From Dichetophora obliterata (Eukaryota > Arthropoda > Insecta > Diptera > Sciomyzidae), in NCBI GenBank assembly GCA_963920525.1, contig OY986438.1, forward strand, positions 52,091,753 through 52,155,752: DNA of 64,000 nucleotides, given 5' to 3'. Below, one piece after another: positions 57,421 through 64,000 of the stretch. The notes beneath the pieces were generated by a model. That model was not told the DNA's origin. It was given only the letters and a program-made list of their open reading frames with translations, and ran no database searches. How positions within the stretch are numbered: position 1 is the stretch's first letter; every line of letters starts with the position of its first letter. The position numbers and the translations under genes were made by a program.

Positions 57421-58655
57421 CACAAAAATGAACATTATCCTTGTCAAAAACAGCTGATGGCAAATTTGAAGCAAAGCTAAATAAATCGAAGTTTGTGAAG
57501 GTTTTTGAATTTTATGTATTTGCCAAGACCTTCTACTAGCTTATCTTATTCTATCGACGTGTTTCAGCTAATCTTCTTGCTGTAAATGACCAACCTTCCA
57601 GCTCCGATCCTAATAAATACCAACAAATTGCGATTAAAGCAAGCAAAGGATTTGCTACTGCTGCTTATATTAAAGCTACTGCTTGATTTCTTTACTTGTC
57701 AGATCTTCTTTTGTACACAATTTCTTATCGCGTGCTATTTTAGCTTTTTGATTAACTTCAGTTAACTTGTTTTGAAAACATATACTATTTATAAAAAAAA
57801 AAAAAAAAAGAAAGAGTTTAAAGAAGCATTAGCGAACGACCAAATACTTTTCTAAGAGTTTCTTACGAATCACTTGACAATGACTTGACATATAAACAAC
57901 ATCGCTCTTTTTGAGACAATTTTTTTTCTATAGAAAAATTTATGGTTTGCTGAAAAAACTGCTTCCTCCTTGATAAAACACCATGTACATAACTATGTCA
58001 CATAATTTTCATAATGCGCTTAATTTTTTATAAATTTATGCAACTAATAGCACTTCAGTTAATATCCATATTTTTTTATTTTCTGAAGGTATTTCGAAGC
58101 ATGCTACATGTGCCAAATCCTTCTAATTATGTGGTAAAAGGTTTGACAAACAACTTTAGTCTTAAATAACAAAATACTTCAAAAAGTGTTCTAAATGCAT
58201 ATTTTCATGTCAAATAATAAAACATTAGGTTTCATTATTAATGATTAAAAAATATGTTAAAATTTGTATAAACTTATGAAATGCATTTTAGCGTCATAAC
58301 ATTCTTACTCTATCCGTTATGATTTACCTGACAATGTGGAATCTTATTTTTTTAAATCCAAGGCATGCTTATCTATATTACACGTTCCACAGAATTACAC
58401 GTTCATGCATATTCTAAATGCCGGTAGATTTCCCTTTATTGGGTTTTTTTTCCCAAAGGCTTGTGAGTTTTTACTTACAAAACTAGAACAGGAAAATATT
58501 GACTGAATCATTCATAGTTCATTTAAAATTGATGTTAAGCATTGCACGATACTTACCATCATATTTGCGTTACCGTCATATCACTTTAAAAGAGGACATG
58601 GTCCAATTTTTTTGGAAAGATATGTTTTCTCTTTTTTAAAAATGAAAACTACTTT
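57421..58655. other. Spacer, nothing recognised
   Basis: AT-rich, with an A-run at 57791-57809. No ORF of note and no terminal-repeat element found. Confidence 0.45.
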
Positions 58656-58952
58656 TAAAGTGACAATTCAATGGTGACAATCCCGGGTTCAATTCCAGCT
58701 CAGACAGAAAGTTTTTTCAATTGAATTAATTTTTCTGTTCGCTCGCCACCTCTCTGCAGACAATGGCAAACCTCAGAGAGTAAAAATTGCCATGTAAAGC
58801 TTCTTGAGAACATAAGCCATTCGAAGTCGGCATAAAACACGTAGGTCTAGCTCTCGGTCAGTTGTGATCAAACATTTAATAACACGCACAACACAATTGA
58901 TCAATAGAAGCTAGGTCAAAGTCCTTCCAAGGGCTGAAATGGCCAGTTTATA
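58656..58952 (+). repeat. tRNA-derived SINE, 3' part with microsatellite tail
   Basis: GGTTCAATTCC at about 58688-58698 matches the pol III B-box consensus exactly; it is followed by AGCTCAGACAGAAAG, the body block CACCTCTCTGCAGACAATGG, CAAACCTCAGAGAGTAAAA and CATTCGAAGTCGG, and the tail AAGTCCTTCCAAGGGCTGAA. An (ATT)n tract follows. The A box is not convincing, so the copy is likely 5'-truncated or diverged. Confidence 0.65.
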
Positions 58953-58989
58953 TTATATATTAATATTATCATTATTATTAATATTATTA

Positions 58990-59021
<32 letters not shown>

Positions 59022-59024
59022 TAT
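58953..59024. repeat. (ATT)n microsatellite
   Basis: TATTATTATCATTATTATTA-type run directly after the SINE 3' end; probably its expanded simple-repeat tail. Confidence 0.85.
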
Positions 59025-59622
59025 TTACAAAAGCATCAGTACCGCTAGAACTAATTTCTTTTACAGCACAATGTAGATGCACATCTATACCATTATATAA
59101 AACTGAAAGTTTTAATAAGTTGGCATGTTTGTGGCTGCCGGTAAACTCAAGAGCTGCTGAATGGGTTTATGTGAAATTTTCACTATTCAAATCAGAATTG
59201 AGCATAGATGGTTCGTGCATACTCAAAATTTTTATATAAATAATAGCGAACACGTTATTGTCTTAGAAACTGTCTCAAATATCAATTTTTGGTAAAATTC
59301 GGCATATTTTCCCATTTCCTGCCTAAACAGTAAAATATATCTGAAAATGACTTGTATTCATATGAAAGGTCTTTCCGATTCTAACAAAAAATTGTAAGGT
59401 GACATGCATCGACGATCAATGGTTTTTTCGTAAAATTGACATTTTAATAAAATATTAAATTATTTTCTTGCAAGCAGTTCGTCTATTGATTGACTTTAAT
59501 GCTGTTACTGCTTGCAGCTTTGGTTTCGTTGTTGTTGCGTGTTTCTTTGTAACTACAACAACAGCTGCGCATTGGGTTTAAAAGAGAACAACGTGTGTAG
59601 TTTTCTTTTTTGCATTAATTTA

Positions 59623-60343
59623 AGGGCCAAAGAGACTACACAGACTGTTTGCGCAAACAAGACTTTTTTCTCGTCATAGCGACGACCACATACTACACAA
59701 CTTTGTTTGCGCACACTTGATTTTTTAGTTAAATTTTGTAAAAATATATATATATTTTAATATATATTTTTTCCTTTACTCATGTCTTCACTGCACTCTA
59801 ACAAAAATTCACGAGAATTAACTACAATAATTGCTGGCAACTGATTGCCTACATTTATTGTCGTTAAATCCCATAGAGCAAAATTATAAATATTTATCGC
59901 TAAAAATGAGTGAATCCTCTTACCTACAATTAGCGTGAAAAGTAGAGAATATATATATATATATTAGGGCTCTCTGAGCGAAAACACCGTCAAATAGCGT
60001 GAATAGTAGAGTAAATATGAATATTTTGGAAAAAGACGCTGATTTTCAGACAAAATTGAAAAAACTCGCTGCATAGAGTAGTTTCGTTACAAACGCCAAT
60101 AAATGTCGTAAAATTTCACAACATTTATTGTAGTGATTTTTCAATCAGTATAAAACTTTCGGGCTTATGGCAAGTCTGTGTGAATTTCACTACACTCTAC
60201 ACAGAGAGTTTGCGCAAACACAACCGAAAATTAAAATATTTTAGTTTTTGCGCAGACATCTGCATAAACCTAAAGCAGCCAAATACACGGTTCGACAGTT
60301 TGCGCAAACACGCGCAGACAGTCTGTGTAGTCTATTTGGCCCT
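59623..60343. mobile_element. PIF/Harbinger-like non-autonomous element (721 bp)
   Basis: Left AGGGCCAAAGAGACTACACA; right, reverse-complemented, AGGGCCAAATAGACTACACA, both continuing GACTG and TGCGC. The 3-bp sequence TTA flanks both sides (59620-59622 and 60344-60346), fitting the TWA duplication of PIF/Harbinger. TTTGCGCAAAC-type palindromes are repeated near both ends. TAGCGTGAA(A/T)AGTAGAG occurs twice inside (59932 and 59995). No coding. Confidence 0.7.
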
Positions 60344-60657
60344 TTAACAAACCTCGAGATAAAGCAATTATTGAGCAAAATAATAAGTGACACATTTTCA
60401 TTGTAATATTTTGTTTGGCAAATACAATTTTAAGACTTATTGAGAATTCAAAAATTTTAAATAGAGTTTTTGCAATTCATTAGTGCGGTTTAATGATTCC
60501 ATATTGTTTGAATGTAATTCTTTTAAAATAAAATTTGTAAGTATATAAATATTTTCAAAAACGTTTGTTGAGGCATAATTTGAGTGTTGCTTTAGCTTTA
60601 TGATTGCTTGTACAAATATTTAATAAGCCCAACCTCCGTATATATACGAATACTAAT

Positions 60658-60805
60658 ACGTCCTGGTTTATACTCATCAAGACATGACGGACAAGTCTTG
60701 CATTTGTGGATGAAAGACGCGGACATCAACGTGTGAGAGGAGGATATTCAAAAGGGAATGATCAAGAATTGACGTAAATTCTTGACGAGTATAAACTGGG
60801 ACTAC
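60658..60805. mobile_element. Small MITE-like inverted repeat
   Basis: GTCCTGGTTTATACTCATCA on the left is mirrored by TGACGAGTATAAACTGGGAC on the right, over about 20-25 bp. Flanking TA is possible on both sides. Non-coding, low information. Confidence 0.4.
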
Positions 60806-60880
60806 CAAAAAGTTGTAAATAGGAACTTATTTTGGCAATCTTATCGTATTCTTTTTATGTATTGTCAATACACAATTTTA

Positions 60881-61103
60881 GGCCCCTATTATGTAAAATA
60901 ACTCAACTTAAGTTGACTAGATTCAACTAAATTTTTTTCATATAACGTATTACATTTATTTTAGTTGAACCATGTAGTTTGCCTTAATCTTTTAAGAATT
61001 TTCAAACAACATAGTTCAACTGGAATGTATGTAATAAATTATGAGAAAAAAAATTAGTTGAATCTAGTCAACTTAAGTTGAGTTGTAATACATAATAGGG
61101 GCC
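60881..61103. mobile_element. PIF/Harbinger-like MITE (223 bp)
   Basis: Near-perfect inverted arms of about 60 bp beginning GGCCCCTATTATGTA, each containing AACTCAACTTAAGTTGACTA. TTA lies on both sides (60878-60880 and 61104-61106). Non-coding; a strong hairpin former. Confidence 0.75.
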
Positions 61104-61106
61104 TTA

Positions 61107-64000
61107 AATTACATTCAAATTTCCTATTCAAATTTTAAAATATATATAACTTATTTGAATATTGAACCTATTACATTCAATTTTTTACATAACGCAAAAG
61201 TGGGTGAATTTGCATTAAGCTGGATGACTAAAGGAAGGGAATTTAATAACCATAGTAACCATTTTAAAACCATAGTAAATGTAATCATTTTATAAGCAAA
61301 ATAATTAGAGTTTATTTTGAAGGGCTCGAGCTTCTTATGAACAATTGTGTTGAGTGTGTGTGTTATTAAAACAATGATTATAAAATGGAACCCTCAAATT
61401 TTAAGCCGACTTCTAGGCTAATATCTACGTTTTCAGAAGATTTATTTAAAGAAAAGAGACCCCTTACCAAGCTTTATTTTTTAAATAAAAAAAACTACTG
61501 AAATGCAGAAACGATGAAAGACATTTTGGCAAAAAAAAAAAAAATCATGCCAAGTACTTTAGTATTATAAGATTTTAGATTTTTTTCCATATATTGGAAA
61601 AACTAAAAAGTTTTGAATTCGAGTCAACGCTATTTATTTGGCAGTTCATTTGGCAGGCATGTATACCCTCTGCATTCATAAAATAAGATGCATTGCTGCA
61701 ACGGCAGTTAATTTGGGAGACATGCCGGCCTAGGATATGCCTTTTCAAAAAAGGTATAAGCGGGTATGGAGGCGAGCATTTCTCCTGTCCTTCCGAGGCA
61801 TGTTGCCAGCAGGCATACAGCAGGGTTCTTTTTCTAACTTTCTTCTTCTAACGTTCTTTCTCTTTTAGCCGATTTCGTGCATGTGCATTTGTTTCAGCAT
61901 TTCGGTTGATCTCATGTAGGAGTCCGATAAAATGATATAGCTTCGGTAGATAATCTTCATTCTAAGAACAGTTTTTGGGGTTGCTCTTCCAATTTTATGC
62001 TGGCTTTTATTTAACACTTTATTAAACTTCATTGCTATCACTTATTAATTTTACTCTATATTAATAAGCAAACCGTAAAATCAATTATTATTGAATGCGA
62101 TACCAATGAATATTAAATGAATGCTGTCATAAAAACTTAGAAATTGTTGTTGGTAATAATAAAGATTTAATTATTAAAGCAAAAAATTTTTGTAAACGTT
62201 TTTTAATAATCAGTTTATCAACAGTGAAAAGTCCTTGTCCTATTACTTGCTGGGTGTATAATTTTCTGTGTGCAGATAACAAAAAACATTTTAAAGAATA
62301 TAAAATCTAAAATCGAAGCAACTTAAATTTTATGGATACCTTAAATCCCGGAAAAAACAAAAACAGGGTCAAACTAATAAATAAAATATGCGAATAATAT
62401 TCTGTTGTTTTGTACCAAACTTCTGGTAACACATTCTCATAATTCAAAATGTTGTTCTAATAAATAACATAACTTTTGGTTTAAATACTTAAAAATATCA
62501 AAAGCATTCCGAAATAAAACACATCATACTATATTTCAATTATGTATTTATTAAGTAAGTTATTTTTATCAAGAAATTAACTCAACTATCTAAAAAAATC
62601 TTTCTTTTTCTTTAAATTATTCAAATTCGTTCTTTTCATTGCTTTTTTATATATTTTGTGGAATATGAAGTTTTAATTTCTTAACTATTGACTTCTTATG
62701 CATAATTCTGTTTTTTTTTTAATATCAAAATAAAGTAAACTTAATTATTTTGATTAATTTTGTTGCTTGCTGATTCATCATTATTGCAAGATGATGATTT
62801 ATAAGATATTTTTATTTAATCGTTCGTTTTCTTGTTTTTACTATTTTGTTTACTTTTAAATGCTCTAAATATTCCTTGTATTTCAATAGCTTGTTTATTT
62901 TACATTGCATAATTGTTGTAGTTAATATCTATGTTAAATTTGGTTTTGAGTACGTGTACGTTGCGCACTTGAACCGACGAAGGTTTCTCTAATATCAAAT
63001 TTCGTCGAATAAAATTAATAAACTTTTGTTCAAAGAAGATAATAGCATATATTTGTTTCCTTGCATGTTTTAAACTAATTATAAAATTGCAGGCCAATGA
63101 TTTATAAAATTGTTCGGCCATGTGTCGCAGGTAATGCACATTCCAATAGATAAGTGTTTACAATGTTTTGAAGTATAAGTTAATGGGACAGTAAAAATTA
63201 TTATTAGTTCTGATACTTGCATTTCAATTATAATTTCTTGACTGAAAAACAACTTAAAAGGATTGTCCTTTAAATTGCTTTTGGATATAAGTAGAAAACT
63301 CGATGATATCATCAATTAAAAATTAAGCTGGTTTTAGCTGAAATTTTGTTAGATAGTAAATTGAAAGAAGAAAACAGAGGTAGAGCATATACGAGTAATT
63401 GTGTGTGTACCTAATTGTGGTTGGTCTTAAATAGAGTCATAAAGTAAAAATATTTGCTATTTGCCTAAAGTTTGTATTTTCCTTGCTATTTTTATCCACT
63501 CTAATTCTTTTATTTTATTTTATGTATGTAGCTTTTAAATTTATATTTTTAACTTTTATATTGATCATAAATTCTACTAACCTATTTTGGTTTTAAAGTT
63601 TTGTATTTGTGCTTTACTCTAGTATAATTTTAATTGTTTAGTATATAAACTCCCTTGTATTTGGTTTTCATAATTTGTTCCTTAAAATGATGACATATTT
63701 CATCATATCATTACCTTGCGTAGAGATAATTTATTTATATATCTTATTCATATTTATACATGTGTTTGTTGGTTATTGTTGAAAAAAAAAAATAATAAAA
63801 ATAAGTATTAGTGCTTTATATTTCATTCAAAATTTGTTTGAAACAATATTAAATTTAATTTTTCTATTGGACTTTATAAGAATGTTAATGAAAGTATTGT
63901 TGGAAAGTATTTACAAATCAATGCTGATGAGGATATGTGTCTCCTTTCTGAAAATTTTGTTTACTTTAAAGAAAACTTGGTAATTTACGATCACTAGAAA
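61107..64000. other. AT-rich region, no gene recognised
   Basis: Small ORFs (for example 62900-63139 minus) show no motif. There are A/T runs and a slightly more GC-rich patch at 61720-61830. I see no TE ends that I can support. Confidence 0.45.

Noticed and set aside
58660..58700. Functional tRNA gene suggested by an exact B box
   Set aside because: No matching acceptor stem, anticodon arm or A box; it fits a SINE head better.
1..64000. CRISPR array, bacterial operon or prophage
   Set aside because: No spaced direct repeats of that type, no ribosome-binding-site-led gene clusters; introns, SINEs and eukaryotic TEs dominate.

Overview
This window looks like intergenic or intronic DNA from a true fly (Diptera), most likely a tephritid fruit fly. 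It is strongly AT-rich, with no bacterial operons, no CRISPR array and no convincing host protein-coding exon. What can be read is almost entirely transposable-element (TE) DNA of the kinds common in higher flies: Tc1/mariner elements (including the DD41D group, which I recall being described from Ceratitis rosa and other tephritids), hAT elements and derivatives, Helitron-like elements, a P-superfamily-like MITE, PIF/Harbinger-like MITEs, non-LTR retrotransposon fragments and a tRNA-derived SINE. The tephritid assignment rests on these repeat types and is an inference.

Layout. 0-14 kb: a dead mariner-like transposase fragment at the left edge, a decayed non-LTR retrotransposon (minus strand, 3.8-4.6 kb), an unidentified element 'X' (5.77-6.1 kb), MITEs at 6.1, 7.56 (P-like, 8-bp target duplication) and 8.3 kb, a DD41D mariner relic, a foldback and a 139/140-bp tandem array. 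14-21 kb: a 2.5-kb non-autonomous hAT copy interrupted by a 5'-truncated retrotransposon with a readable reverse transcriptase, then a degenerate element containing a second piece of X and a nested DD41D mariner. 21.3-26 kb: a (TCAGG)n/(TTAGG)n telomere-like array abutting a Helitron, a retrotransposon tail, a second Helitron and an inverted copy of X. 27.8-32.1 kb: two inverted internally deleted hAT copies, each in a different older element and each with a perfect 8-bp duplication. 32-38 kb: Helitron-like debris around a hAT element that carries the only intact transposase ORF of the window (371 aa, DD41D, minus strand, with identical 28-bp terminal repeats). 37-64 kb: tandem duplications, inverted repeats, mariner relics (45.9, 47.8, 53.6 kb), the full 2.77-kb hAT copy inserted inside a tRNA-like SINE (54.4-57.4 kb), another SINE copy, and Harbinger-like MITEs. 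The last 2.9 kb are AT-rich and featureless to me.

How it fits together. The insertions are nested and can be ordered: SINE then hAT then (in the sister copy) retrotransposon; hAT-B then DD41D mariner; elements K and a MITE dimer, each then hAT-C; element X then mariner. Most copies are internally deleted or full of stops. The exceptions are the DD41D element at 34.9-36.2 kb and the two nearly identical hAT copies, which look recent. No coordinated host pathway can be inferred from this window.
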